The notes beneath the pieces were generated by a model, which ran no database searches, had not been told where the DNA came from, and saw only the letters and a program-made list of their open reading frames with translations. A stretch of DNA of 64,000 nt, taken from contig CAJTQF010000001.1 of assembly GCA_910578565.1 (NCBI GenBank), forward strand, positions 372,001-436,000, given 5' to 3'. Source of the DNA: an uncultured Christensenella sp. GTDB lineage: Bacteria > Bacillota > Clostridia > Christensenellales > Borkfalkiaceae. This document shows, piece after piece, positions 8,560 through 16,835 of this stretch (its first letter is position 1; each line of letters opens with the position of its first letter). A program made the position numbers and the translations under genes.

Positions 8560-10656
8560 ATGAAAAACTCAGAACAATTTAAACTTAACGTCGGCGGAAA
8601 AGAAGTCGTAATCGAAACAGGCAAATATGCCGAACAGACAAACGGCTCCTGTATAGTCCGTTGCGGCGAAACGGCGGTGTTCGTTTCGGTATGTATGTCG
8701 GCAAGCCCTAGAGAAGGAATGGATTTCTTCCCCCTGCAAGTTGACTATGAAGAAAAAATGTACTCCGTCGGCAAAATTCCCGGCGGTTTCAAAAAGCGTG
8801 AAGGCAGGGCAAGCGATAAGGCAATTCTTACCGCAAGACTCATTGACAGACCTTTAAGACCGCTTTTTCCCAAGGGGCTTTTCAACGACGTAGTAGTTAC
8901 GGCTCAGGCGCTTTCGGTTGAACCCGACGTATCGCCCGAACCCCTTGCAATGATAGGTTCGTCGGTTGCGCTTGCGATTTCCGATATCCCTTGGGCGGGT
9001 CCCACGGGTTCGGTAGTGGTAGGTCTCGTAGACGGCAAATACGTTATAAACCCCGACCTTGCGCAGCGTGCAAAAAGCACAATCCACTTAAACCTTGCAG
9101 GTACTAACGACGCAATTTTAATGATTGAAGCGGGCGCGGACGAAGTCACCAACGACGAAATGGTCGGCGCGATTATGTTCGGTCATGAAGAAATTAAAAA
9201 AATCTGCAAATTTATCGAAAACAATATAGTTCCCAAAGTGGGCAAGCCCAAGCTGGAAATTGAGCTTTACCACATTCCCGAAGAGCTTGATAAAGCCGTA
9301 CGCGACTTTGCAGGCAAAAAGGTAGACTGGGCTATCGAAACTTTTGACAGGCACGAAAGAGAAGTAAGACAGGAAACGGTTGAAACCGAAACGTTGGAAC
9401 ATTTTGCGGAAATTTATCCCGAAAACAAACGCGAAATTAAGGACAGCCTTTACTACCTTACCAAGGAAAAAGTGCGTGCAAAAATATTCGACAAAGGTAT
9501 CCGTCCCGACGGCAGGGGCTTAAAGGACGTGCGTCCCATCTGGTGCGAAAGGGGAGTTTTGCCCCGCGTTCACGGCTCGGCTGTGTTCACCAGAGGTCAG
9601 ACCCAAACCCTTACAAGCTGTACTCTCGGTATGCTCGGCGAAGCGCAGAAGCTCGAAGGACTTGACGAAGAAACGTCAAAGAGATATATGCACCATTACA
9701 ACTTCCCCGGCTATTGCACGGGTGAAGCAAAGGCTCTCCGTTCTCCCGGCAGGCGTGAAATCGGTCACGGCGCACTTGCGGAACGCGCTCTCATTCCCGT
9801 TCTTCCCGACGAAGACAGTTTCCCCTATGCAATAAGAGTTGTAAACGACATCCTGTCGTCAAACGGCTCGTCTTCAATGGCTTCCGTCTGCGGCTCTACA
9901 ATGGCGTTAATGGACGCGGGCGTGCCCATAAAGGCTCCCGTTGCAGGTGTTGCTATGGGACTTATCAAAAATCAGGAATCGGGCGAGTTTAAGGTCCTTA
10001 CGGACATTCAGGGACTTGAAGACTTCCTTGGCGATATGGACTTCAAGGTTGCGGGTACCAAAAATGGTATTACCGCAATCCAGATGGATATTAAAATCAA
10101 GGGCATATCGGAAGAGATTATGCACACCGCAATCAATCAGGCAAACGAAGGCAGAGAGTTCATTCTTTCAAAAATGCTTGAAGTCGTTCCCGACGTTGCG
10201 CCCGCTCTTTCAAAATACGCTCCCAAGATTATCAGCTTTGAAATCGACCCCGAAAAAATCGGCGACGTTATCGGTAAACAGGGTTGCGTAATCAAGAAGA
10301 TTATGGAAGAAACCGGTACCGAAATCGAATTCAACGACGACGACAGCGGCAGGGGCTATATATCCTGCGTAGGTCCTATAGAGAATGCCGAAAAGGCAAA
10401 GGCGATAGTAATGAGCATCGCCCACGATCCCGAAATAGGTGATATGTTTGTCGGCAAAGTTGTAAGAATACTTACTTTCGGCGCGTTCGTTGAATTTGCA
10501 CCCGGCAAAGACGGTATGATTCACATTTCAAAACTTTCGGACAAGCGCGTTGAAAAAGTGGAAGACGTCGTAAATATCGGCGACACCGTAAAAGTGGAAA
10601 TTATCAAAATCGGCGATAAGGGCATAGACCTTAAATTGCTTGAAAAACTTTCTTAA
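8560..10656 (+). CDS. pnp: Polyribonucleotide nucleotidyltransferase (PNPase)
   Basis: PNPase degrades RNA phosphorolytically from the 3' end and can also add tails. The 698-residue protein has both RNase PH domains (YSVGKIPGGFKKREGRASD in the first; TRGQTQTLTSCTLG and SPGRREIGHGALAERAL in the second). They are followed by a KH domain (KIGDVIGKQGCVIKKIMEETG) and a C-terminal S1 domain (VGKVVRILTFGAFVEFAPG). Domain order and length are normal. A good AAAGGAGAT lies before the ATG. It has its own terminator, so it can be transcribed separately from rpsO. Confidence 0.97.
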   Translation: MKNSEQFKLNVGGKEVVIETGKYAEQTNGSCIVRCGETAVFVSVCMSASPREGMDFFPLQVDYEEKMYSVGKIPGGFKKREGRASDKAILTARLIDRPLRPLFPKGLFNDVVVTAQALSVEPDVSPEPLAMIGSSVALAISDIPWAGPTGSVVVGLVDGKYVINPDLAQRAKSTIHLNLAGTNDAILMIEAGADEVTNDEMVGAIMFGHEEIKKICKFIENNIVPKVGKPKLEIELYHIPEELDKAVRDFAGKKVDWAIETFDRHEREVRQETVETETLEHFAEIYPENKREIKDSLYYLTKEKVRAKIFDKGIRPDGRGLKDVRPIWCERGVLPRVHGSAVFTRGQTQTLTSCTLGMLGEAQKLEGLDEETSKRYMHHYNFPGYCTGEAKALRSPGRREIGHGALAERALIPVLPDEDSFPYAIRVVNDILSSNGSSSMASVCGSTMALMDAGVPIKAPVAGVAMGLIKNQESGEFKVLTDIQGLEDFLGDMDFKVAGTKNGITAIQMDIKIKGISEEIMHTAINQANEGREFILSKMLEVVPDVAPALSKYAPKIISFEIDPEKIGDVIGKQGCVIKKIMEETGTEIEFNDDDSGRGYISCVGPIENAEKAKAIVMSIAHDPEIGDMFVGKVVRILTFGAFVEFAPGKDGMIHISKLSDKRVEKVEDVVNIGDTVKVEIIKIGDKGIDLKLLEKLS

Positions 10657-10670
10657 AAATAAAGCGCATA

Positions 10671-10702
10671 AGCCGCGCGGCAGTACTGCCGCGCGGCTTT
10701 TT
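10671..10702. terminator. Strong hairpin terminator between convergent pnp and cwlD
   Basis: A perfect 14-bp inverted repeat (AGCCGCGCGGCAGT then its complement, 10671-10698) has essentially no loop in the centre and is followed by TTTT. It lies 14 bases after the pnp stop and 13 bases beyond the stop of the minus-strand amidase, so it can serve both genes. Confidence 0.8.
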
Positions 10703-10715
10703 GTGTAAATTGAAT

Positions 10716-11402
10716 TTAAGAATAGTACGCGACCGCTCCCCTGAAAATCGCATAGGCGATGCTTTTCTGATAATCTTTGGTGATTAACAGGGCTTCGTCC
10801 TGTGCGTTGGATAAGAATCCGCATTCGACTATTACCGAAGGGTTTTCAGTGCATTTCAGCATATAATAATCGCCCGTGAGAGCAGTGGACTTTTTTACGG
10901 CTTGCTCCATACCGTTTAAACTGTTCTGTATGCTTTCCGCCAGCAGTTTGCCGACGTTGCTTGCGCCGTCGTAAAACACCTGACCGCCCCGTCGCGAAGG
11001 GATGGGGCAGAAATTCTGGTGTACCGAAATTACCATATCCGCGTCGCTTTCTTCTATTATCTGTTTGCGCTTTTTCATATCGCGCATTTTAAATCCCGTT
11101 GTGGCAAGCCCGTACAGCCCGCCCTGGGTTTTTCTGGTCATAACCACTTTAAATCCCGCGTCTGTAAAGTATCCGCGCAGATATAACGATATTGAAAAAT
11201 TTATGTCGCTTTCCTTTGTTGACGTGTTAATGCCGCGCACTCCCGCGTCAACGCCGCCATGTCCTGCGTCTATTACAATTACTTTATCCCCGCTATGGGC
11301 GGAAGCGGCGGCAACTCCTGCGCAGATTCCTATAACCGCGCCCAATGCGCAAATTACCGCCAGCGCAATAACCAAAGACCTTTTTACAATAAACAATTTC
11401 AC
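10716..11402 (-). CDS. cwlD: CwlD-like N-acetylmuramoyl-L-alanine amidase
   Basis: The 228-residue protein has an N-terminal membrane anchor or signal (about residues 8-32) and an Amidase_3 domain. The zinc and catalytic residues lie in IDAGHGGVDAGVRG (His48), a glutamate in TKESDINF, ISVHQN, and the catalytic Glu in VIVECGFLSN. CwlD trims peptide stems so that muramic-delta-lactam can form in the spore cortex. A single catalytic domain with one anchor and no cell-wall-binding repeats favours CwlD over vegetative amidases. Position and sporulation-related neighbours support this, but function is inferred. Confidence 0.8.
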   Translation of the reverse strand: MKLFIVKRSLVIALAVICALGAVIGICAGVAAASAHSGDKVIVIDAGHGGVDAGVRGINTSTKESDINFSISLYLRGYFTDAGFKVVMTRKTQGGLYGLATTGFKMRDMKKRKQIIEESDADMVISVHQNFCPIPSRRGGQVFYDGASNVGKLLAESIQNSLNGMEQAVKKSTALTGDYYMLKCTENPSVIVECGFLSNAQDEALLITKDYQKSIAYAIFRGAVAYYS

Positions 11403-11422
11403 GCTAATATACTACTTAATAT

Positions 11423-11451
11423 TTGATTTTTTTATGACAAAGTTGTATAAT
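11423..11451 (+). promoter_or_regulatory. Promoter of the mrnC-rlmB-sigH run
   Basis: TTGATT (11423-11428) and TATAAT (11446-11451) are separated by 17 bases, close to sigma-A consensus. The expected start at about 11458 is only about 8 bases before the mrnC ATG, and no Shine-Dalgarno is present. Confidence 0.7.
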
Positions 11452-11465
11452 GAAAATGTATTATT

Positions 11466-11864
11466 ATGTTTGGCTTTTTTACGACAATAGATAAGGAGCG
11501 CGCAAAAAATCTGAGTCCCGTAACCCTTGCTTTTCTGGGCGACGCGGTGTATTCGCTGTACGTGCGCGAAAAGCTCGTGCTTTCGGCTGATTTGAAAGCG
11601 GGGCAGCTGCAAAATCTTACTTCGAAACAGGTTTCGGCTCACGGACAGAGCGAACTTCTCGAACGGCTTATTCCGCTGTTTACCGAAGAAGAGAGCGACG
11701 TTTACAGGCGGGGCAGAAACGCCAAAAAGCCGACGAAAAGCAAAAACGCCAGCGTTGCGGAATACAATCGCTCTACGGGGTTTGAAGCGGTTATAGGCTA
11801 TCTGTACCTTACCGGACAGTATGAACGCATTGAAAAATTGTTGGACGGTCGTGATGAAAACTGA
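11466..11864 (+). CDS. mrnC: Mini-ribonuclease III
   Basis: MrnC matures the ends of 23S rRNA precursors. The 132-residue protein is an RNase III catalytic domain without the double-stranded-RNA-binding domain. Its signature includes LAFLGDAVYSLYVRE, the linker RRGRNAKKPTKSKNAS, and the second acidic motif YNRSTGFEAVIGYLYLTG. The ATG at 11466 follows a promoter very closely and lacks a ribosome-binding sequence. An AAGGAG further downstream has no usable start codon after it. The end overlaps rlmB. In Bacillus mrnC is followed by rlmB, yacP and sigH; here the order is the same without yacP. Confidence 0.93.
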   Translation: MFGFFTTIDKERAKNLSPVTLAFLGDAVYSLYVREKLVLSADLKAGQLQNLTSKQVSAHGQSELLERLIPLFTEEESDVYRRGRNAKKPTKSKNASVAEYNRSTGFEAVIGYLYLTGQYERIEKLLDGRDEN

Positions 11865-12567
11865 AGGCAGAAACGCAGTTTGCGAACTTTTAAAAACGGA
11901 AAAAAATATAGAAAAGCTGTTGCTTGAAAAAAATCCGCAAGGATCGCTTAAAGCAATATTTGCCGAAGCGCGTAAAAGGAATATACGCGTGCAGTTTGTG
12001 GACAGAAAAGTTTTGGATAAGCAGAGCGAAGAAGGGCGGCATCAGGGAGTAATCGCCTTTTCGACCGACTATGAATACGCTTCGCTTGATGACATAATTT
12101 CCGCTAAAAAATCAAACGGCGGCTTTGTTATCGTATGCGACGGCATTGAAGACGTGCATAATCTCGGCTCTGTCATAAGGGTAGCGGAATGCGCGGGCGC
12201 GGACGGGGTGGTTATCCCTTCAAACAATTCTGCAAGCGTGACCGAAGCGGTCGTACGCATATCCGCGGGCGCGGCAAACCATATGAAAGTTGCAAAGGTC
12301 AACTCGGTTAACCGCGCTATAGACGAGCTTAAAAAGAACGGTTACTGGCTGTACGCGTTGGAAGCGGACGGCGAAGACATTTACGGCGCGGACCTTACGG
12401 GCAATATAGCAATCGTTGTCGGCGGCGAAGACAGCGGCGTAAGAAAGCTGACGCGCGAAAAATGCGACTTCACTCTTTCAATCCCGTTAAACGGAAAAGT
12501 CAATTCTCTTAACGCTTCCGTCGCTTTGGGAATTGCCGCATACGAAGCGGTGAGAAAGCGCAGATGA
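11854..12567 (+). CDS. rlmB: 23S rRNA (guanosine-2'-O-)-methyltransferase RlmB
   Basis: This SpoU/TrmH-family methyltransferase of 237 residues has a short N-terminal substrate-binding domain (TEGRNAVCELLKTEKNIEKLLL). The knotted SAM-binding domain follows, with NLGSVIRVAECAGADGVVIP, IVVGGEDSGVRKLTREKCD and IPLNGKVNSLNASVALGIAAYE. RlmB methylates a guanosine in the 23S peptidyl-transferase region. The frame is open from 11821, but the ATG at 11854 gives the conserved N terminus and overlaps the mrnC end by 11 bases. Its stop overlaps the sigH start. Confidence 0.93.
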   Translation: MKTEGRNAVCELLKTEKNIEKLLLEKNPQGSLKAIFAEARKRNIRVQFVDRKVLDKQSEEGRHQGVIAFSTDYEYASLDDIISAKKSNGGFVIVCDGIEDVHNLGSVIRVAECAGADGVVIPSNNSASVTEAVVRISAGAANHMKVAKVNSVNRAIDELKKNGYWLYALEADGEDIYGADLTGNIAIVVGGEDSGVRKLTREKCDFTLSIPLNGKVNSLNASVALGIAAYEAVRKRR

Positions 12568-13121
12568 CGGACGAACGGCTTGCGGTTTTATGCCAGAGCG
12601 GCAACGAAGCTGCATGGGAAGAGCTGTATAAAAGATATAAACCCCGCGTTCTTTCAATCGCGCGCAGATTTTTTTTGAGCGGCGGCGAAACCGAAGATTT
12701 GGTACAGGAAGGAATGTGCGGTCTTTACTTCGCGGTGGGCGGGTTCAAAGAGAGCGGCGCAAGTTTTTCGTCCTACGCATACAGCTGTATCAGAAACAGA
12801 ATTGTAGATGCAGTAAAGAAAAACAGCGGCGCAAAATATTCCGCGCTGAACAATTTTTTACCGATTGACGCGGGTGAAGAAATTTACGTTTCTGGCGAAA
12901 ATCCGGAAGAGAAAATAATAGGCATTGAAGACAGACGCGAACTGCTTCATAAAATGAGCAAAATTTTATCGTCGCTCGAATTCAAAGCGCTTGTAATGTA
13001 CACTGACGGAATGACCCTTGCCGAAATTTCGTCCGCGCTGGATAAAAGCGCAAAGAGCGTTGACAACGCCCTGACAAGGGCGAAATATAAACTTCAGAAA
13101 TCATTTTTTGCGGAGAAATAA
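12564..13121 (+). CDS. sigH: RNA polymerase sigma factor SigH-like (Spo0H)
   Basis: The 185-residue sigma-70-family factor has region 2 (YKPRVLSIARRFFLSGGETEDLVQEGMCGLYFAVGGF, and FSSYAYSCIRNRIVDAVKK) and region 4 (SSLEFKALVMYTDGMTLAEISSALDKSAKSVDNALTRAKYKL). There is no region 1 or 3. Length, motifs and position after mrnC-rlmB identify it as the SigH type, which drives early sporulation and competence genes in Bacillus. It overlaps rlmB by 4 bases and dnaX starts immediately after its stop. Confidence 0.88.
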   Translation: MTDERLAVLCQSGNEAAWEELYKRYKPRVLSIARRFFLSGGETEDLVQEGMCGLYFAVGGFKESGASFSSYAYSCIRNRIVDAVKKNSGAKYSALNNFLPIDAGEEIYVSGENPEEKIIGIEDRRELLHKMSKILSSLEFKALVMYTDGMTLAEISSALDKSAKSVDNALTRAKYKLQKSFFAEK

Positions 13122-14798
13122 ATGGCGTATCTCGCATTTTACAGGACTTTCCGCCCTACGTCGTTCGATACGGTCGTAAGACAGGAACACATAGTCCGCA
13201 CATTGAAAAACCAGATTGAAAGCGGCAAAATAGGTCACGCATATCTTTTTTGCGGACCGCGCGGCACGGGTAAGACCACGCTTGCCAAAATTTTTGCGCG
13301 CGCAATCAACTGCGAAAATCCGCTGAACGGTTCGCCCTGCGGAAAATGCGCTACTTGCAAAGCGCTGGCGGACGGTTCTAATATAGACATAAACGAGATA
13401 GACGCGGCTTCCAACAACGGCGTTGACGAAATGCGCGACTTGCGGGAAAAGGTGCAGTATCCGCCCGTTGCCGGCAAATACAAAGTTTATATCATAGACG
13501 AAGTCCATATGCTTACCGCTTCGGCATTCAACGCGGTGTTGAAAACTCTGGAAGAGCCGCCCCGCCACGCGGTGTTTGTTCTCGCTACTACCGAACCTCA
13601 GAAAATTCCCGCAACAATTCTTTCGCGTTGTATGCGGTTTGACTTTAAACTTATTCCGCAAAAGGATTTGGAAGGGCTTATAAAAGACGTTCTTCAAAAG
13701 TCAGGAAAGGCTTACGAAGACGAAGCGGTTGCGGCAATCGCCCGCGCGGGAGCGGGTTCGGCGCGCGACAGTCTGTCTATAGCGGATATGTGCGCTTCGT
13801 ATTCGGACGGAAAACTCACTTACAGCGACGTAAATACCGTTCTCGGCAGCGCCGATTTTTCGTCGGTTGCCACACTTGCGGAAAGTATATTAAAAGAAGA
13901 CGCGCAAACTTCGCTGACGCTTGTTGAACAGGTGCTTTCAACGGGCAAGAGCGCGGGCGTTCTCGTTAAAGATTTGCTTGCGTTTTTAAACAATTGCGCG
14001 GTTATAAAAATCTGCAAAAACCCCAAGGAAATAGTTAATTTGCCGGAAGAAAGTTTCAATGCGATTTCAAGAATTGCAGACGGCGCGGACGGTCATAAAA
14101 TTTTGCGGGTCACCGAACTTTTGGCAAAAGTGGAAACGGATTTGCGCTATTCGTTAAACGGCAGAATTACGCTTGAAACCGCAATTTTAAAATGCGCAAT
14201 GCCGCATACCGATTATAATCTGGACGCGCTTATAGGAAAAATAAACGAGCTGGAAAGAAAACTTCAACAAGGCGTTGAAGTTAAGGTTAAGGCGCAAACG
14301 GCAGCGGACGTAAAACCGTCTGCCGAACCTGTTGCGCAAAAGCCCGAACGGAAAATTATGCTTGAAACGGATGACGAGCCGCCTTTTGCACAGGCGGAAA
14401 ATCATGATGCGATTCAGCCAGCGCTTTGGGATAATCCTGCGGCGGCAGCGCCCAAACAGGTCAAAAGCCTGAACGACGGAGAAAAATCGGGAGTTTTCGG
14501 CAAGCTGATACGCAGTTTGCGCACGACCCGCAAAAATGCCGTGCTGTTTACGCTGTGTATGGATTTGGGTAACTTTTTCGAAGGCGAAAAACTAATTCTT
14601 ACAACCGACAGCGAAGCTGTGTTTAAAGGGCTTACCCGTCCCGACAACGCAAACTTTATTGCGGAAACTCTTGCCGAATTAGGGGTTACCGACCACGAAG
14701 TGCGCCTTGTCGAAAAGGGCGAAAGCGATTATGAGAAAGCCTTGAAAGAGCTTAAAAGCAATTTCGAAGGTACGGAAATTCAAATAAAAAATCAGTAA
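13122..14798 (+). CDS. dnaX: DNA polymerase III subunit gamma/tau
   Basis: This is the clamp-loader ATPase of the replisome, 558 residues long. Motifs in order are Walker A GPRGTGKTT (about 45-53), a four-Cys zinc module ending CGKCATC, IDEIDAASNNGVDEMRDLRE, Walker B IIDEVHML, and sensor SRCMRFDF. The C-terminal 200 residues are the tau-like region. I see no clear A-rich slippery site, so a separate gamma form is not predicted. The ATG follows the sigH TAA directly. The downstream ybaB-recR pair matches the dnaX-ybaB-recR cluster common across bacteria. Confidence 0.96.
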   Translation: MAYLAFYRTFRPTSFDTVVRQEHIVRTLKNQIESGKIGHAYLFCGPRGTGKTTLAKIFARAINCENPLNGSPCGKCATCKALADGSNIDINEIDAASNNGVDEMRDLREKVQYPPVAGKYKVYIIDEVHMLTASAFNAVLKTLEEPPRHAVFVLATTEPQKIPATILSRCMRFDFKLIPQKDLEGLIKDVLQKSGKAYEDEAVAAIARAGAGSARDSLSIADMCASYSDGKLTYSDVNTVLGSADFSSVATLAESILKEDAQTSLTLVEQVLSTGKSAGVLVKDLLAFLNNCAVIKICKNPKEIVNLPEESFNAISRIADGADGHKILRVTELLAKVETDLRYSLNGRITLETAILKCAMPHTDYNLDALIGKINELERKLQQGVEVKVKAQTAADVKPSAEPVAQKPERKIMLETDDEPPFAQAENHDAIQPALWDNPAAAAPKQVKSLNDGEKSGVFGKLIRSLRTTRKNAVLFTLCMDLGNFFEGEKLILTTDSEAVFKGLTRPDNANFIAETLAELGVTDHEVRLVEKGESDYEKALKELKSNFEGTEIQIKNQ

Positions 14799-14807
14799 GG
14801 AGCTAAA

Positions 14808-15185
14808 ATGGCAGGATTTAAAGGCGGAATGGGCGGCATGGGAAATATGCAGAACCTGATGAAACAGGCTCAGAAAATGCAGGAACAGATGCAGGAAGCC
14901 GATAAGGAACTTGAAGAACTTGAAGTTGTCGGGCTTGCCGGCGGCGGCGAAGAAGGCGACGAAACCGTGGTCGTCTATATGAACGGCAAAAAAATTATCA
15001 ACGGCATAGAGTTCGGCAGCAAACTTTCGCAGGTCGTTGATATTTCCGATGAAGACGACGTTGAAATGCTGGAAGACCTGATTATGGCGGCTATAAACGA
15101 CGGTTATAAAAAAGCCGACGAAATATATAACGAAAAAATGGGACCTTTCGGCAAGAACGCGGGCGGTCTCGGCGGTATAATCTGA
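14808..15185 (+). CDS. ybaB: YbaB/EbfC nucleoid-associated protein
   Basis: The 125-residue protein has a Gly/Met-rich start (KGGMGGMGNMQNLMKQAQKM), a helical pairing region, then VVYMNGKKIINGIEFGS and the acidic stretch DISDEDDVEMLEDLIMAAINDGYKKA. This matches the family of small dimeric DNA-binding proteins encoded between dnaX and recR. TAAGGAG precedes the ATG. The exact role is unclear in most species; gene order suggests a link with DNA repair or replication. Confidence 0.92.
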   Translation: MAGFKGGMGGMGNMQNLMKQAQKMQEQMQEADKELEELEVVGLAGGGEEGDETVVVYMNGKKIINGIEFGSKLSQVVDISDEDDVEMLEDLIMAAINDGYKKADEIYNEKMGPFGKNAGGLGGII

Positions 15186-15186
15186 A

Positions 15187-15780
15187 ATGGACGTTTTTAT
15201 TGAACCTATCGGAAGACTCATAAACGAGTTTTCAAAACTTCCGGGCGTGGGTAAAAAGACGGCGCAGAGATATGCCTACAAGATAATCGGGATGTCGGAC
15301 GGCGAAGCAAGGGCTTTCGCCGAAAGTATTGTTGAGTGCAAGCGCAAGGTAAGGTATTGCAACGTATGCGGAAACTTTACTGAAGACGAAGTGTGCGAAA
15401 TCTGTAAAAAGCGCGATGGGTCAACCATCTGCGTAGTAAAGGAACCCAAAGACATAATCGCAATGGAAAAATTGCACGAGTTTAAGGGAATGTACCATGT
15501 TCTTCACGGCGTAATCAGCCCTATGGACGGCGTAGGTCCCAACGATATACGCATTAAAGAACTGCTTTCCCGCGTGCAGGACGGAAGCGTTCAGGAAGTT
15601 ATCATGGCTACCAATCCCGACGTGGAAGGCGAAGCAACCGCAATGTACATTGCAAAAATTTTAAAGCCGCTGGGCGTAAAAGTTACAAGACTCGCGCACG
15701 GCATTCCCATAGGAAGCGAGCTGGAGTACACCGACGAAGTGACTTTGTCGCGCGCACTTTCAGAACGTAAACAAATTTAA
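15187..15780 (+). CDS. recR: Recombination protein RecR
   Basis: RecR works with RecO, and in some species RecF, to load RecA at single-stranded gaps. The 197-residue protein has a helix-hairpin-helix (FSKLPGVGKKTAQRYAYKI), a four-Cys zinc finger (CNVCGNFTEDEVCEIC), a Toprim domain (ICVVKEPKDIIAMEKLHEFKG and ATNPDVEGEATAMYIAKIL) and the C-terminal IPIGSELEYTDEVTLSRAL. All parts and the length are standard. It starts 1 base after the ybaB stop. Confidence 0.97.
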   Translation: MDVFIEPIGRLINEFSKLPGVGKKTAQRYAYKIIGMSDGEARAFAESIVECKRKVRYCNVCGNFTEDEVCEICKKRDGSTICVVKEPKDIIAMEKLHEFKGMYHVLHGVISPMDGVGPNDIRIKELLSRVQDGSVQEVIMATNPDVEGEATAMYIAKILKPLGVKVTRLAHGIPIGSELEYTDEVTLSRALSERKQI

Positions 15781-15797
15781 ATTATAAGGATACATTG

Positions 15798-16787
15798 ATG
15801 AAAGTATCAGTTTTAGGCTGCGGTCGCTGGGGGTCGTTTATTGCCTGGTATCAGGCTACCGTTCTTAAAAATCAGGTTACAAGCTGGGGACCTGAAGGCG
15901 AATATTCATACGAAATATTAAAGAACACCGGCAAAAACGAATACGTTACTCTGGACAAGACCATTACGTTAACCTGCGACTTGAAGCAGGCAGTCGAAAG
16001 CGCGGAAGTTATAATAATTTCAATTTCTTCGCAAGGGTTGCGCGGCTTTATGCAAAAGGTCACAAAGTTCGATGTTAAAAACAAGCCCTTTGTTCTATGT
16101 ATGAAGGGTATAGAAGAGACGACGGGTAAACGGCTTTCTGAAGTTATGGTTGAAAGCGGTATTCCCGCAAAAAACGTCGCCGTATGGGTGGGACCCGGCC
16201 ACATTCAGGCGTTTACGCAGGGTATTCCCAACTGTATGGTAATAGACAGTGAAAACGAAGACCTGAAAAAGCGCCTTGCCGACAGTTTTAAGAGCAATCT
16301 TATCCGTTTTTACTACGGTAACGATTTAATCGGCACGGAAATAGGCGCGGCGGCTAAAAACGTATTGGGTATCGCCGCCGGCGTTTTGGACGGAAGCGGC
16401 TACGTCAGTTTAAAGGGTCCGCTTATGGCAAGGGGCGCATACGAAGTTGGTAAACTTATCAAGGCAATGGGCGGCGAGTTTAACTCCGCTTACGGCTTGG
16501 CGCATCTGGGCGATTACGAAACGACGCTGTTCTCTGAATATTCGCACAACAGAACCTACGGCGAAATGATGGCGCACGGCGCAAAATTTGAAAAACTTGC
16601 CGAAGGCGTTATGACAGCAAAGGCAATGAAAGAGTTGGGCGACAAATACAATATAGAGCTGCCCATAACTAACGCCGTATACGAAGCGTGCTTTTTATCC
16701 CACGCTTTTGAAGGCGGCGACGGTGCAAAAACCTGTATGCAGATAATTTTAAAACTGTTCGAACGCCAGACCAAAAGCGAATTTTAA
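15798..16787 (+). CDS. gpsA: NAD(P)-dependent glycerol-3-phosphate dehydrogenase
   Basis: GpsA makes sn-glycerol 3-phosphate for phospholipid synthesis. I prefer ATG 15798 over the TTG just before it because AAGGA lies 7 bases upstream. The 329-residue protein has an N-terminal Rossmann motif VLGCGRWGS, which differs from the usual GAGSWGTA. GPGHIQAFTQGIP stands in place of the usual GPSHA motif. The C-terminal domain has GTEIGAAAKNVLGIAAGVLDG and KGPLMARGAYEVGKL, whose Lys is typical of the active site. The family call is good, but this is a divergent subtype. Confidence 0.85.
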   Translation: MKVSVLGCGRWGSFIAWYQATVLKNQVTSWGPEGEYSYEILKNTGKNEYVTLDKTITLTCDLKQAVESAEVIIISISSQGLRGFMQKVTKFDVKNKPFVLCMKGIEETTGKRLSEVMVESGIPAKNVAVWVGPGHIQAFTQGIPNCMVIDSENEDLKKRLADSFKSNLIRFYYGNDLIGTEIGAAAKNVLGIAAGVLDGSGYVSLKGPLMARGAYEVGKLIKAMGGEFNSAYGLAHLGDYETTLFSEYSHNRTYGEMMAHGAKFEKLAEGVMTAKAMKELGDKYNIELPITNAVYEACFLSHAFEGGDGAKTCMQIILKLFERQTKSEF

Positions 16788-16835
16788 AAAGCAGAGCAAT
16801 AGAAAATAGTAAAATTTTATATATGAGGCACAATT

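Noticed and set aside
11821..11853. Longer N terminus for rlmB
   Set aside because: It would extend the overlap with mrnC and add residues not found in the family; ATG 11854 gives the conserved start.
13101..13697. Minus-strand open frame of 198 codons opposite the start of dnaX
   Set aside because: It is antisense to the dnaX ATPase motifs.
13122..14798. Programmed frameshift in dnaX giving a separate gamma subunit
   Set aside because: No clear A-rich slippery heptamer with a following stem is visible in the middle of the gene.
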